64,000 nucleotides of DNA, taken from contig JAGFMI010000012.1 of NCBI GenBank assembly GCA_021030905.1, positions 1,116,001 to 1,180,000 of the forward strand, written 5' to 3'. Shown here piece after piece: positions 43,330 to 53,914 of the stretch. The notes below the pieces were generated by a model, which searched no databases, was not told the DNA's origin, and saw only the letters and a list, made by a program, of their open reading frames with translations. The number at the start of each line of letters is the position of its first letter. The first letter of the stretch is position 1. The stretch comes from Pyrenula massariospora. Lineage: Eukaryota; Ascomycota; Eurotiomycetes; Pyrenulales; Pyrenulaceae. The translations under genes were made by a program, and so were the position numbers.

Positions 43330-43394
43330 ACCCGCTCACACCGCTGACCCCCTGACAACCCCTGACACCCCCTAACACACCCGCTAACACCGCC
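43330..43394 (+). repeat. C-rich array with about 10-bp period
   Basis: Variants of CCGCTAACAC and CCCTGACACC follow one another about six times. One strand is almost free of G runs, giving strong strand asymmetry. Confidence 0.65.
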
Positions 43395-44005
43395 TTACCA
43401 AATTTCCGATTACTCTGTCCTGCTGATGTAGAGCAGCACGAAAATTCTGACACTTGTTCATACGCAGTGCCGGCTACAAATCTTAACATTCATCAACTAA
43501 GAAGTTTCTGACCGTACGACAGTGAAGACCTGCATCTGATTTGGGCAATGCTAGTCTTGGAAGACACTTTCGATGGTTGTGTGTGGCCTTGGTCTGAAAG
43601 GAGGTACGCATACAGTCCTGGATGAAGCGAGGTACGGGTCGTGCATTTTCATGACACCCTAGGCGCCTAAACTTACACGGGTTTGTGAGGTTTTCTGTAG
43701 ATGAAGGTTAGGAGCGATATTCGAATGGGGATGACGGGTTATGCCTAGAATCGCTTCAACAAATGCCAAGCCTTGATATGCTGCGAGCATAGTAGTAAGA
43801 GAGATGAATGAAGTTCCTGTTCGGTGCATCATCTTGATATTTGAGTCTGGTATTTATGTAGATGAACATAATTGACAATGAACCTGTGTCTCTCAATTAG
43901 TACCTACCCGGAGACCCTATATTTTGAGATACGGCAAGGTACGGAAAATCGCGTGTCAATAGGATCTCATCTAGAGATCTCTGGTTCTTCTGTACTAACA
44001 AAAGA

Positions 44006-44115
44006 GTGCAACAGAGCGAGACGGGGCGCAACAGAGCGTAACAGAGCAACAGCCTAATACTTTGAAAGTATTAGGCAAAAATGACTTGCTCTCTTAAAGT
44101 ATCAGGCAAGAGCAA
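44006..44115. repeat. Cluster of short direct repeats and hairpins
   Basis: GCAACAGAGCG occurs at 44008 and 44028, with a variant at 44038. It is followed by a perfect 11-bp-arm hairpin at 44052-44076 (GCCTAATACTT, loop TGA). A second copy of its right side (AAAGTATCAGGCAA) then lies between TTGCTCT and its complement AGAGCAA. Confidence 0.75.
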
Positions 44116-44771
44116 TCTCTCTTTGAAATCTCAATAACATGAATTTTATTGCACCAAGGCTATGCACCAAGATCGCTTTCGTCCCATTAGGTATGTAAAG
44201 TCTATCAAAGAACAGGCGGGTAAAGATCCTTGAATCTCTGGACTGGTGCCGAAGTCATACATACCTTTATTGCTTCGATGGTATTCTTACGCTCAAGCCC
44301 AATATATTAGTCTATAATTAGTCCATGAAATGGCTGTGTTTAGTATTGCAGATTCTCATCCCAACAAATCCATGAGAGGTTCGAAGTTACCCGAACAAGA
44401 ATTGGGATTTGGAGAGTAGATTTCGGCTTGGCGTGAATGAACGCATTCATTCTTAGCTCGGAAATATCTTAGCCTCGGCCGTAGGAATTTGCTCTTCTAC
44501 AAGCAAAAGAGCCTTGGCTTGTCTCATTCATAAACTTAGAATGGTCATTCGAGGCAACAGCATAGCAGCGGCCACGTTGTTGACGACTTAACCATGTATT
44601 ATAACATATTTACGCTCACCTCAAGCTTTGGTTTAAATCACTTTATGCATTGACAAATGCTGGCGGGCTGATATTCCATTAGCACATCCCCCAATCGCTG
44701 AATCCGAAAAGTCGTAAAGTGTTGGTAAGCCTACTGCTGGTTATGGGACTCACGATCGCAACGTTCGAATT

Positions 44772-45068
44772 TTATAAGGAAACTAAGAGACATGGGAAAA
44801 CAAAAAAGGATTGCGAAATGTAATGAGAGACTTTTTGTCTGGCCGAACCCAACATTTTTCGACCGAGACTCGCTAGACTGCCCTCGCCGAACCGCCAAGC
44901 ATCTGGTGTGTCGCCTGCAGCCAAGTAGCTTCGTATGCCGACTTTAAAATCAAAAGCCACCAATGTCTCGGCTTCCTCTTCAGCAAAATCCCATGTCACA
45001 AGTTTTCCATTGCGATTCCATCCCTCCTTAAAGCTCCGGATCCTGAACATTCCTTTGTATTTCATCCC
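44772..45068 (-). pseudogene. Open frame continuing past the zinc-finger gene's stop
   Basis: The frame runs on without further stops for 98 codons after the TAG at 45069-45071, with plausible protein (VTWDFAEEEAETLVAFDFKV). It could be a further exon joined by a very short intron (about 39 bases, GTGAGA to TTCTAG), a read-through tail, or a part cut off by a nonsense change. Confidence 0.4.
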
Positions 45069-45789
45069 CTAGAAGCTTTCTGGCGCTCTGCGCTTAACGC
45101 CTCTCACAGCAAGATTGTTGGTAAGGAATTCTTGGAGTCGTTCTTGTGCTGCCCGTCGTCTTATTCTATCTCTTGCATATTTTGACACGATTTCTGCTTT
45201 CGCCTTGTTCTGACTGTCATTGCGGGTTTCCCAAGCCATTCTCGACTCCATCGCGAATGCTGTCTGGTGCTCGTCATCTCCTGCATGGACCTTTCACAGA
45301 ATTATTAGTTTTTGCATGTAGTGTACTCAAGGATCAAAGGTGGACCTTTTGAATATGAATCGCAAATTCAGTAAGGGACATGGTGTCCGAGAAAGTGCAG
45401 AGACTGCACTTTTGGTGTTGTTTATTATGCTCGGAAAGCTCCGCCGTCTGTTGTGTGAAGAGGCGGTCACAGCAGAATGAATATCTGTCCCCATGGTCTG
45501 CTTGGGAGTGTGATACTAAGTCATCTCTCTCAAGATAGCCGCTGCCGCATGCTTCGCACGTTAGCCATTTTGTCCTGTCTCGTATCTCAAATCGGTTTTC
45601 CCAGAAGCGCCAGTGAAGTAGTGTGTATTCATAATGCGGATACGTATTCCCCTCCCAACCAAATGGTGACCAGTCATAGAGCAGTCCCTTTGGATATAGG
45701 ATTTGGTGGTGTGCTCTCTGATGTTCAATGAATGCATCTCTCTCTTTGAATCCGCCGCCTACAATACACTTGTGACAATGATAGGCCAT
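45069..45789 (-). CDS. C2H2 zinc-finger protein
   Basis: Exons 45789..45346 and 45290..45069, 221 residues. Four Cys/His pairs are visible: CHKC ... HQRAHH, CEAC ... HSQADH, a CC pair followed by HNKQH, and CSLC ... HIQKVH. The last is completed across the intron. A basic helix (KYARDRIRRRAAQERLQEF) follows. The intron is 55 bases with a CTAAT branch site, but its donor is the poor GTCCAC. AAGGTCCA occurs at both splice ends, so the cut could slide. Such proteins are usually nuclear nucleic-acid binders. The extent of the 3' end is unsure because an in-frame continuation exists downstream. Confidence 0.65.
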
Positions 45790-46089
45790 TGAATGTCTTT
45801 GACCCTGACAGCATACGAAGAATTGACGATGTTGTGGAATGATGAAAGGTATGGACGGTCTTCTTTGATGACGTTTATCACTTGATTATTTGGAAGAAAT
45901 AATAAAGTGTAAAGAATGAAAATCGTGGTGAGATGGATCTGAACAAATATAACCGGAATAGAACTTCCCGATCTCTCCGCTCTTTTGACTTAATCGGATA
46001 CTGTTCCGCTCCTCCCGGTGATTCCCTCTCTGAAACCTCCGATTGGTTCCGAGTCATCCATTCCATATAGTAGTCGGAGTGGAAGATGG
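45790..46089. promoter_or_regulatory. Upstream region of the zinc-finger gene, nothing recognised
   Basis: About 300 bases, moderately AT-rich. It probably includes the promoter of the leftward zinc-finger gene. No motif is claimed. Confidence 0.4.
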
Positions 46090-46700
46090 TGCCTGATACT
46101 CATCTCCGAGGTTCGACTGGGTCGCCGTCTCTTCAAAGGACTCGACCATGTGATCCTTCTCCTCTCAAGCTGAGCCCGTGTTCAGGCAATTACCGCTCAG
46201 ACCATTCGTTCCAGTCAACCGGTCCAAGATCTGTATCCGGGTCCCAACTTGACAGCATTTGCTTCAACCCAATCTCCAGCTTTTGAGCGATGTAGGTAGA
46301 CTCGAAAACGCGCAGTCTCTCACCGAGCTCAAGCGCACCGACATCCCTTGAAGAGATCTTACTCCATTCCCTTCTCCTTCCCGGCTATGCCATTGCCGAC
46401 GTCAATTGCTTCACAGTCAGCACGTTCAGTAGCTTGGCGCCACCTAGCGAAGGCGCAGGTTGCGTTTCGACCTCACCGCCATTTCTAAAGAAGCTGTGAT
46501 TCACCTCGTATTGCTCGTCTTGATGGTTCTTCTCCCGGTCAACAAATGAATCTCAAGCTTCTTCACGAAAGAATAACCAAGCACACTTTGAACAAATAGC
46601 TATCGCCCTCGTAGCTTCTTGAAGGGTGGCATGATGCCTGTTCAGACAAGAGGCTGATGAAGTGCAAAGAAAAGATGGAAGAGTTTTGACGTTGCTGGAT
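46090..46700 (-). pseudogene. Decayed protein-coding relic, family unknown
   Basis: One minus-strand frame reads as protein for about 150 codons: ATRAIAICSKCAWLFFREE, DREKNHQDEQYEVNHSFF, GGAKLLNVLTVKQLTSAMA, then DVGALELGERLRVFESTY and LSSWDPDTDLGPVDWNEW up to a stop near 46190. Two in-frame stops interrupt it and no good GT/AG pair removes them. It is probably a dead host gene, or the last exons of one with unusual splicing. The upstream end is not defined. Confidence 0.45.
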
Positions 46701-46978
46701 GGGAGAATAATGCAGGTGATGCGTATAGGGGGCTGAGCAAATTGTGATGATGTCTCCGCTATTTACAATCATGGAGTCGGAACACCCATTGTCTCCGAGG
46801 AATTGAGATAAAGAAAGCTGAACAATATTATGTATGCTCAGCAATGTAAGCAGTGTATACAAACGTGAGTCTGCTTTAGGAATGGTACTGTACATTGATG
46901 CTTTTATTCTCAAACATGAACCACCACCGAAGGATCTCTCAGGGTAAGTGCAAACACAATAAAAAATCTATCAGAAAA

Positions 46979-47819
46979 CTACTTCCCTTTAACCCAGCCT
47001 TCGACTATCTCCCTTGCCTCCCCACCCGTCCTGTTCGCCCAATCTCTGGCAACCTTTGTATGAATCTTTGTCTGCTCCACAGCCTCGGTCACAAACCCTC
47101 TGACCGCCATATGTCCTTCTGCTATCGGAGGCGCCATCTTCTCTCCTTCCCATATCAAATCTCCGACGTTCCGCATCGTGTGCGGGATCAAAGCCCATCC
47201 TGCTCCGACGCCTACTGCCAAGGGAAAGGTTGCTCTTAGAAAGATCCCACGGTTTCGTGCGATGATGCTGCCAGCCATGGTCGCGACGAGTACATAGATG
47301 ACTCCTGGAAGGACCTTCTCGCCGGATTCGGGTGGCGGTGCCAGGGAGGCTATGGTATTTGCTAAGGAGGCTTCGCGAGCGAGGGCGGAGGAAAGCAGGC
47401 GGTTGAACGATTCTTCGGCGGAGAGGAATTGTTTGTATACAGTGAGGCGTGCGCGTCCAATCTCCGGAGTCAAGCGTTCTGTGAGAGTTGGTGGGGAGGG
47501 TTCTGTTGGCTTAGGGTTCTCGGAATTTGATGGTGGAAGAGTAGGGTCGAAGGTTGAAGCGGGCTCAGACAGAGAGTCATAGATAGGTTTACGGTTAGGC
47601 CGAGGCAAATTAAAGTCAGCTGAGAAGTTCTAGAGTAGTTTGGGACGCGTACCCCATTAATAGGAGTTTCTGCGAAAGCTGTCTGGCGAGGGAAAGCGAT
47701 TGTACTTCCAAGTACTGCGACAGCTACAGGAACGGCGAACCGCTAACCAAGGGGTCAGTACATAGGTCAATTGGGGCATTATTCGATCTCACCAGTCGTG
47801 CCGCCGACCTTGAAGCCAT
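46979..47819 (-). CDS. MICOS complex subunit Mic26/Mic27-like (apolipoprotein O family)
   Basis: The main exon ends at 46979 and runs from about 47620. It encodes PRPNRKPIYD, TERLTPEIGRARLTVYKQFL, a helical segment, the membrane stretch VLPGVIYVLVATMAGSIIARNRG and FPLAVGVGAGWALIP. This is the apolipoprotein-O-like protein of the mitochondrial inner membrane that shapes cristae. Two small upstream exons fit well: 47819..47793 (MASRSAARL) and, after a 50-base intron, 47742..about 47653 (AVPVAVAVLGSTIAFPRQ, then AFAETP), giving a mitochondrial targeting leader. The join between exon 2 and the main exon is not resolved, because no normal-length GT/AG intron keeps both conserved ends in frame. Confidence 0.82.
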
Positions 47820-48516
47820 TTAGACAACAATTTGAGAAGCCCAAAGCTCTAATAGGCGTTGGCTATCAAGGAGTTGTGGCGGGGAGAAACTTTCCAAGAG
47901 CGTTGAGGTCAGCGGGAACTTGCGTCTTGGCATTACTTCGCCAATTATCCTCGTGTCTCCCTACTCCTTATTGGCATCTCTTCCTGTTTTCTATTATAAA
48001 ACATCACAACAATGAACCCGACCACACCGAAACCTAGGCGGTCTCAGCTGGTGAGGCTGCTGAGGGGCTGCCATGCTGTCAGCGTCGTAATATTGAATGA
48101 CTGCTGCAGGGTACATGAGGCTGGCGGGTGCACCCGAGCCACAATACGCGGCGTCATTTTGGCAGACAAGAGATGTTTACGATTGCTACCCGTCTTCGCG
48201 ATCGGTCCCCATATTTATAATATCTTAAAATATCCTGTTCTCACAAATCATCCCGTTGCTTTAGGAAAGTGCCTCATCATCAAACCTCTATAACCTGACC
48301 TGAACCTTCTCTTGCTTTCATAATAATGATTGACCTCATCTGCACCAAAGCTATCAGTGTGATACACTCCATTATGTCGAGGAACAATATTCTTCCTCAC
48401 GTTCTTGCCGGTTAGCATTTCCACGTCGCATGGAAGTAGAGGTTAAGGACTAACCTTTCTAAGCACCGCCTAGGAATCCTCAAATAAAAATTTCCAAACG
48501 CTCAGAAACTTGGCTC
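47820..48516. other. Divergent spacer, nothing recognised
   Basis: About 700 bases between the leftward Mic26-like gene and the rightward orphan membrane protein. Both promoters should lie here. No coding features were seen. Confidence 0.5.
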
Positions 48517-49503
48517 ATGAGCTTAGCTCAAATCAAATTCCAGATCAATTTGGCAGCCTTTGAAGTTAGTGAAGATATAGTGGCGGAAGCTTCTTCCAAG
48601 GACGTTGGGCACGACACGGAGAATGCCCATTTCGGCCTGAAGGATGAGTATCTAAGCTGGTCGCAAGATGTTAGAAAAAATGCTCCAAGAACCAATAAAT
48701 GCTCAGTGGACGAAGCAAGGGCTTTCATCCTTGACGACCGCGACTTGTGGGTCTGGCGGGCTGTTTGGCGTGTGGTGCTATCCTTTTCGTTACCCACTCC
48801 CCAGGCGACTATTGAGACCCAAAGGAATTCTAGCTCACCATTTGTCAATCTGGCTATCAAATTTCTAAATACAGCAGCGAGTATGGACGTTGAGGACTAT
48901 AACATGTTGTCCAACGTCATAGATGCAATTGAGCTACAGCTAACGGTCCTGAGTTCCTTTTTTGATCTCTATTATCGGGAGATAACGCCAGATGGCTTAA
49001 TAAATCATAAGCCTTTCAAATGGCTCCACGACCTTCGACCTCGAATTAACGCTGCTTTGAAGCAGGCTCAAATACAAAAAGCCCCTAGTCGTCTACAGCG
49101 GCGCCAAGATAATGTTCAGATCCAGGCGATGATTTGCGTCGTCTTCCTAGCGTGCGTTTATCCACTCTACCAGACGCTGATGTCTTCACCACAAAAGTCT
49201 GGCTCTGTGTCGGATGCAGGCTTCTGGCAGCAAATAGTCACCAACATTATTCAGATTGCTGGCTTTGCAACGTTACTGCTACCTATTTACCGAGAGACCG
49301 CAGCGAAAGAATGGATCGGGACTTGGATCTTGGCAATCCTAGGCATTGTGTCCGCATCCATCACAGTCCCACTCTACCTGTCTGCACCTTTGTTGTGGAG
49401 TATTTTCTTCTCTTGGCTAGCTTCGTTTTCGCAATTGCTAATTGTATTGCAAGTGGCATTAGTCGCTGCTTTCCAGGAGCAGGAGCACGCCAAGCAGGAT
49501 TAA
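48517..49503 (+). CDS. Orphan multi-pass membrane protein
   Basis: Single exon, 328 residues, from an ATG at 48517. The first half is soluble and helical, with several Trp (WSQDVRKN, DLWVWRAVWRVVLSF). The second half has four or five membrane helices: MICVVFLACVYPLYQTL, NIIQIAGFATLLLPIY, WILAILGIVSASITVPLYL, and a final hydrophobic stretch SWLASFSQLLIVLQVALVAAF. I do not recognise the family. The clean single frame, ATG start and membrane pattern support a real gene, perhaps lineage-restricted. It is followed 1.2 kb later by a broken CorA-like gene. Confidence 0.65.
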   Translation: MSLAQIKFQINLAAFEVSEDIVAEASSKDVGHDTENAHFGLKDEYLSWSQDVRKNAPRTNKCSVDEARAFILDDRDLWVWRAVWRVVLSFSLPTPQATIETQRNSSSPFVNLAIKFLNTAASMDVEDYNMLSNVIDAIELQLTVLSSFFDLYYREITPDGLINHKPFKWLHDLRPRINAALKQAQIQKAPSRLQRRQDNVQIQAMICVVFLACVYPLYQTLMSSPQKSGSVSDAGFWQQIVTNIIQIAGFATLLLPIYRETAAKEWIGTWILAILGIVSASITVPLYLSAPLLWSIFFSWLASFSQLLIVLQVALVAAFQEQEHAKQD

Positions 49504-50727
49504 AATGAATAAAATGCGGATCGATGTTTAAAGAAGGAAGCTCTAGTGTGTATGTGCGATGAAGAGAGGAGTTTCGCAAACGACCAGAGCCGACGTTCAC
49601 GATTTTCGGAAACTAGAACGGTCTATTTCCCTGCTGCACTTTTCCCTTCGGGGCTAGCTAGGTTGGACCCATTGCCGGAAAATCGGTTACATGCGTCTGC
49701 TTGGGACTTCACGAATTGGCTAAACATATCAGAATTGCATCTATCCGAAGACCCTAAACTTTTCAGCAACCTCTGCAGCGCCAACTAGGGACTTTGAGTG
49801 GGCTGTATTTTTCCCTATCAAACCGGTTGTCAAGTGCGCCGGCGCTGTTCAGCGGTTGAACTTACCTAGTCGAGAGGTAGAGGCTCGGAGTAAGCTAAAA
49901 CCAGAATGAGGCTGTGCATGTATTTATCTGCCAGCCTTTCAGCGTCGGGTTGGGAAGCCACGTAATGTTTGGACATCTCATTGGACGCCAGGCTTGAACA
50001 GCGGCAGGCAACAAGGCTTTTTTAGTGTGTCGGTGAGCCTACCGCCTCACTGCCCGAGATGTACGATGAATGTCGTTAGAGGCAAGATGTCGCCCTTGGT
50101 CGTGTTTCGCCGAAAGACCGTGACAGACAGAAATGATGGCAGAATTTCTAAATTTCTGTGAATCGTAACCCACATCCTCGAGATCAAGAAATTTCGGGGA
50201 CGTGGCTATAGAAACTACTTCTAACAGGCCTTTAGCTCCTAAATTGGCTGCTTTAAGCTTGCTTGAGCTCTTCGGCCATTTGGCCTTGACCGTCCATCAC
50301 ATAAGTATATCAAGGCATTGCGTTGAACAAAAAAACTAACCACGCAAATTGAGCAGATTTCGGTTCAACCTGACGTATTTTTACAGATTCTCTTAACTTC
50401 CATGACGAGCGTTTCTGCTGACATAGATAGGCTGGCAGCCTTGTTGAAAGTTTTTGGAGATTCCTTCTGCACGCGCTACGCCACACCTTTTAGTCTCTTT
50501 TGAAAGGGTAATGGGAAGTGTGGGCGCAGCCTTGCATGGACATTCAATGACTACTCTGCGTCCGCACTTCACACTGCAAAATATGAATGTTCTTTATCGC
50601 TGGCAAGTGCTCTTTTCTACACGTGTGAGGCTCAACGTTGAACAGTGCGATATACTATTCAAAAACTCTTTGTAGTATCCTGCTGATTTGACGATAATTA
50701 AAGCGCTTTAATTTGTTCCTCTAGTCT
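49504..50727. other. Intergenic, nothing recognised
   Basis: About 1.2 kb between the orphan membrane protein and the CorA-like pseudogene. Short frames only, no repeats noted. Confidence 0.5.
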
Positions 50728-52470
50728 GTGAATGACAGAGCCGCGCATGAAAAGGCTACCATGTCAGCACCACCATCATATGCTGATTTCGTCAGATGGC
50801 GAGCAGAAAGGAATCCATGCCTAAAGCCCCTTGCAGAGCTTTTCACGAGTAAAAACGATGTATCGTTGGGAGTCACCACGATTTATTCAATTGACTACAC
50901 ACACATTGCTCACAACAATACTAGTCCAAGAGAGAAGAGCCTGGAGGAAGTTGTGAGAGACATAGGGACGATGAATCTCAGGCGAAGACCACATCTTTCT
51001 CCCACGAAAGCCCCCAAAAGGGTTTTGTGAGAGGTCATTTTGGTTGAAGATATCGATAAACGAACTATGGATGCTTTAGGATCCTATGTGGACGTTGACC
51101 CGGTGTTCTTCGCACACTACCACCTTACAGATTTTGGGGATATCGAGTCTACGCCAGCACCCCCCCAACTTGCTTTCACACCATCTACTTTCATTAGCAA
51201 GAACTCGATCCATCTCCACTACCAACAGATCCTCGCCTTTGAAGATAACGATGTGGCTGGATCGGGGACTTACGCGTTTAGGCCCCTAGCAAACGTACAA
51301 AGAGGTGTGAGATGCACGCCGCCTTTGTCTGGGGTTCAGCCCGGTATCATGCGTGGTTGTTGTTCTGCACTGCTGGAGAACTTTGAGGATAGTTGGATAT
51401 GTAAGATACATCGCTTGGTTGCTTCCTGTTCTAATATAAATCCTGGTCATAGTTGTTGAAGAGACTCATTGCTTGGTTCTAGGCCTCATACTAGTCGATT
51501 GCTCGTCCGCTAATTTGATTCCGCGGAAGAAATTGGCAAGCCCAGACTTCATGGGACTAACTCCAAAGAAGCACGTTCCATTTGGAGGTGGTTTTGAAGA
51601 TTTCTTTGACGCTGTTTCATTTTCTGAATTCGTCATGTCTGCTCGGAACTCATGTCTTTCGAAGACATCAATCTTACAGAACCTAGTCTGGTACTATGAA
51701 CAAATTCCACCGGGATTGGACATCAATCATCCGAACCTTTTGTCGCTGGCGTATTATCCTGTCAAGGTAGTCTCATCCTTCTGGACGCTTTATGTCCTCT
51801 TACTTAATCTTTACTACATAACTTACGAAAACACGGTCCAAAAGTCTCGCATCGAGGTTAGACTTGAGACTGACCTGCAGACCCTTAACGATGGCGAAGA
51901 AGGGCTAGGCAAAGCCTCAGAAAGCTCAAACTCGTCCTCAAGTTCATATCACTTCATATACCGTCAACGCGAGGGAAAGGAGCGGCTTGCACGAGGTCAT
52001 CAAGGGATGAGCTCACTCACGTTTGCAACTCCCTTCTGGACGATTTCAAGCACATTATCAGCGAGATCGAAGATTACAATAAGGGCATGGAGTTCCTTAT
52101 TTCCATCAGCACGGCAATGGTTCAGCTGACTGTAGCGCGTCAGTCGATCCTTGAAGCTGGTAATATACGGCGTCTTACGTATGTCGCGCTCTTCTTTGCG
52201 CCACTTGGGCTTGTGGCAGCGATCTTTAGCATGACGGAGGAATTTTTCCCTGGGAAACCAAAGTTCTGGATCTACCTTGTAGCTGTAGTATCAGCGATGT
52301 TAGTCGTCGTCGGGCTCGCTTTTGTGAGCGACACTTCTGCACGCATCCGATTGCTGAAGTTATGTGAAAAGAATCTTGGAAAGATTCCGGTCGGGGTTGC
52401 CCCCCTACGGAATTCGACCTCACAAGGACACGGTCATGTCAAGGATTTGACTGCTTGGGTCATTGATTAA
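50728..52470 (+). pseudogene. Broken gene of a CorA-like fungal membrane protein
   Basis: Conserved blocks run in order: SYADFVRWRAERNP, EVILVEDIDKRTMDALGSY with VDPVFFAHYH, IHLHYQQILAFED, the LLSLAYYPVKVVSSFW block, RWRRRARQSLRKL, DELTHVCNSLLDDFKHIISE, MEFLISISTAMVQLTVARQS, and RRLTYVALFFAPLGLVAAIFSM with a second helix after it. This is the layout of fungal proteins with a CorA-like C-terminal pair of membrane helices. One normal intron fits (about 51401-51451). A TGA near 51028 interrupts the frame, and the frame shifts near 51895 with no acceptable intron to explain it. So the gene looks recently inactivated, unless these are sequence errors. Confidence 0.65.
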
Positions 52471-53914
52471 TTGAGTGGTTCGTTGGGAGATATGTTCATT
52501 TTGATAGGTTCATTGGTTGATGGGTTTATCAATTACTAAGCTCGTCGGTAGAAATTTGGGCTGTTGCAATTCCTCACGGTAGAGTGAAAATACGGGTCGA
52601 AATGTAAACCGAAAAGAAATATCAAAACTCCAAGAAAGGAGACTGAAACATAGAATGAAGTGATATAGTGAAGAAATTTAATGCCTCAAGAACTAAGTAT
52701 TCATCCAGTAGCATCTCACACCCTTCGATGACCGAATTAGACAACGCTACCTTATCGGTACACTCTCCGCAATCGCTGAGATACCGGCTTCCTCGCGGAT
52801 GACTATTTTCCAACAGCGACCACGTACGGCTCTTCAAGTTCCCGACAGAAGATTGCCAAGTCGCCTCCACAGCTCCATCCTACCCGCTTCTATAGGGTCA
52901 CTCGTTCTTCGCACTCTTTAGGCACCACGTCCCGAACCCTAGCGCGGTCTTCTACGCTTCTCCAATAAAAAAATTAACAACAACCTACAACGGTACATAG
53001 ATTCCACTTCCAGCTGGCTAAACATGGAGTGGATTAATGCTTCAAGTATCGACCAGGAGGATAACGAACAGAAGGATCGGTATGTACAGGGATTGAGCAA
53101 CATCTGTCAACGGGCGACGAACCGCACCGCTGTCCGCAATCCTCTGATCTCCGGCTTAATGATTACGACATGCTTAACAGGGCAGTGAGTGAGTAGCTGC
53201 CTTTCTGGCATTTGGTATTCGTGGAATTGAGCGGCAAAGGGTCCGACACTTAGTACCACATTGAGCACCGACCCATTTGGTGCGTGCACCAGCGCGGATT
53301 CCGCGGCGATATAGCGTTCGACTTCTACGACCTAGTATGGCTCCCTTTGCGGCTTCCTCAGTACACTATTTCAAATAAAATAAATAAATTAAGCGAAATA
53401 ATAAAAAAAAAATATATATAAAATTAAAATAAAGATTTTTAAAATATATACCGATCATGATCCTAATACTCAGCAGCCGTCTTCAAATCCATCGCTTAAG
53501 CCCCGCTCTGTAGGTCACGGCGTGAGCGTGCTGAGGACCACATCCCGGCCCAAAGAACATTACAGGCAGGCGACTTTGATGGATACAATCCTGGATGGAG
53601 CCATGGATGCTGTTTCGACGAGGGATCGCCGTCTGTGTCTATCTTGTAAGTTGGAAATGAATTTGGTTCCGACATGGCAGCGTTGGAAGCAGCGATAGCG
53701 CTGCTTGCTTAGAACAGTGCGGCTTACTTCAAGCCAAAGGGATCCAAAGCAAGTTCCGTGCGTGGTGTAGGCAAATTCCTCGAGTATGTTTTGATCTATC
53801 GCGATTTTCAGGCGGATAGAGATAAGTATGGCTACCGCACAGCACAGACTGGCTGCAGAAAATCATCCGACCTTGATGGTGTAACATTCAAAGTGATTTT
53901 TTCAAATCTTAGAT
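52471..53914. other. Intergenic, with an AT-only stretch
   Basis: About 1.4 kb upstream of the P450 gene. It includes 53371-53451, which is almost entirely A and T with A-rich runs, against a GC-balanced background. No gene is seen. Confidence 0.5.
53371..53451. repeat. AT-rich low-complexity tract
   Basis: About 80 bases with one GCG interruption, composed of A runs, AAATA units and a short TA repeat (ATATATATA). It may be a nucleosome-free spacer, a replication-prone AT island or a retroposed A-tail remnant. Confidence 0.7.

Larger units (their letters stand above)
42682..44771. other. Gene-free 2 kb stretch with short repeats
   Basis: No open frame of substance or family resemblance is seen. 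It holds paired ACCGGTT elements near 43256-43278, a C-rich periodic array at 43330-43394 and a cluster of short repeats and hairpins at 44006-44115. It could be an old insertion scar or structured non-coding DNA. Confidence 0.55.

Noticed and set aside
44375-44400. GGTTCGAA resembling a tRNA B box
   Set aside because: No matching A box or cloverleaf could be formed around it.
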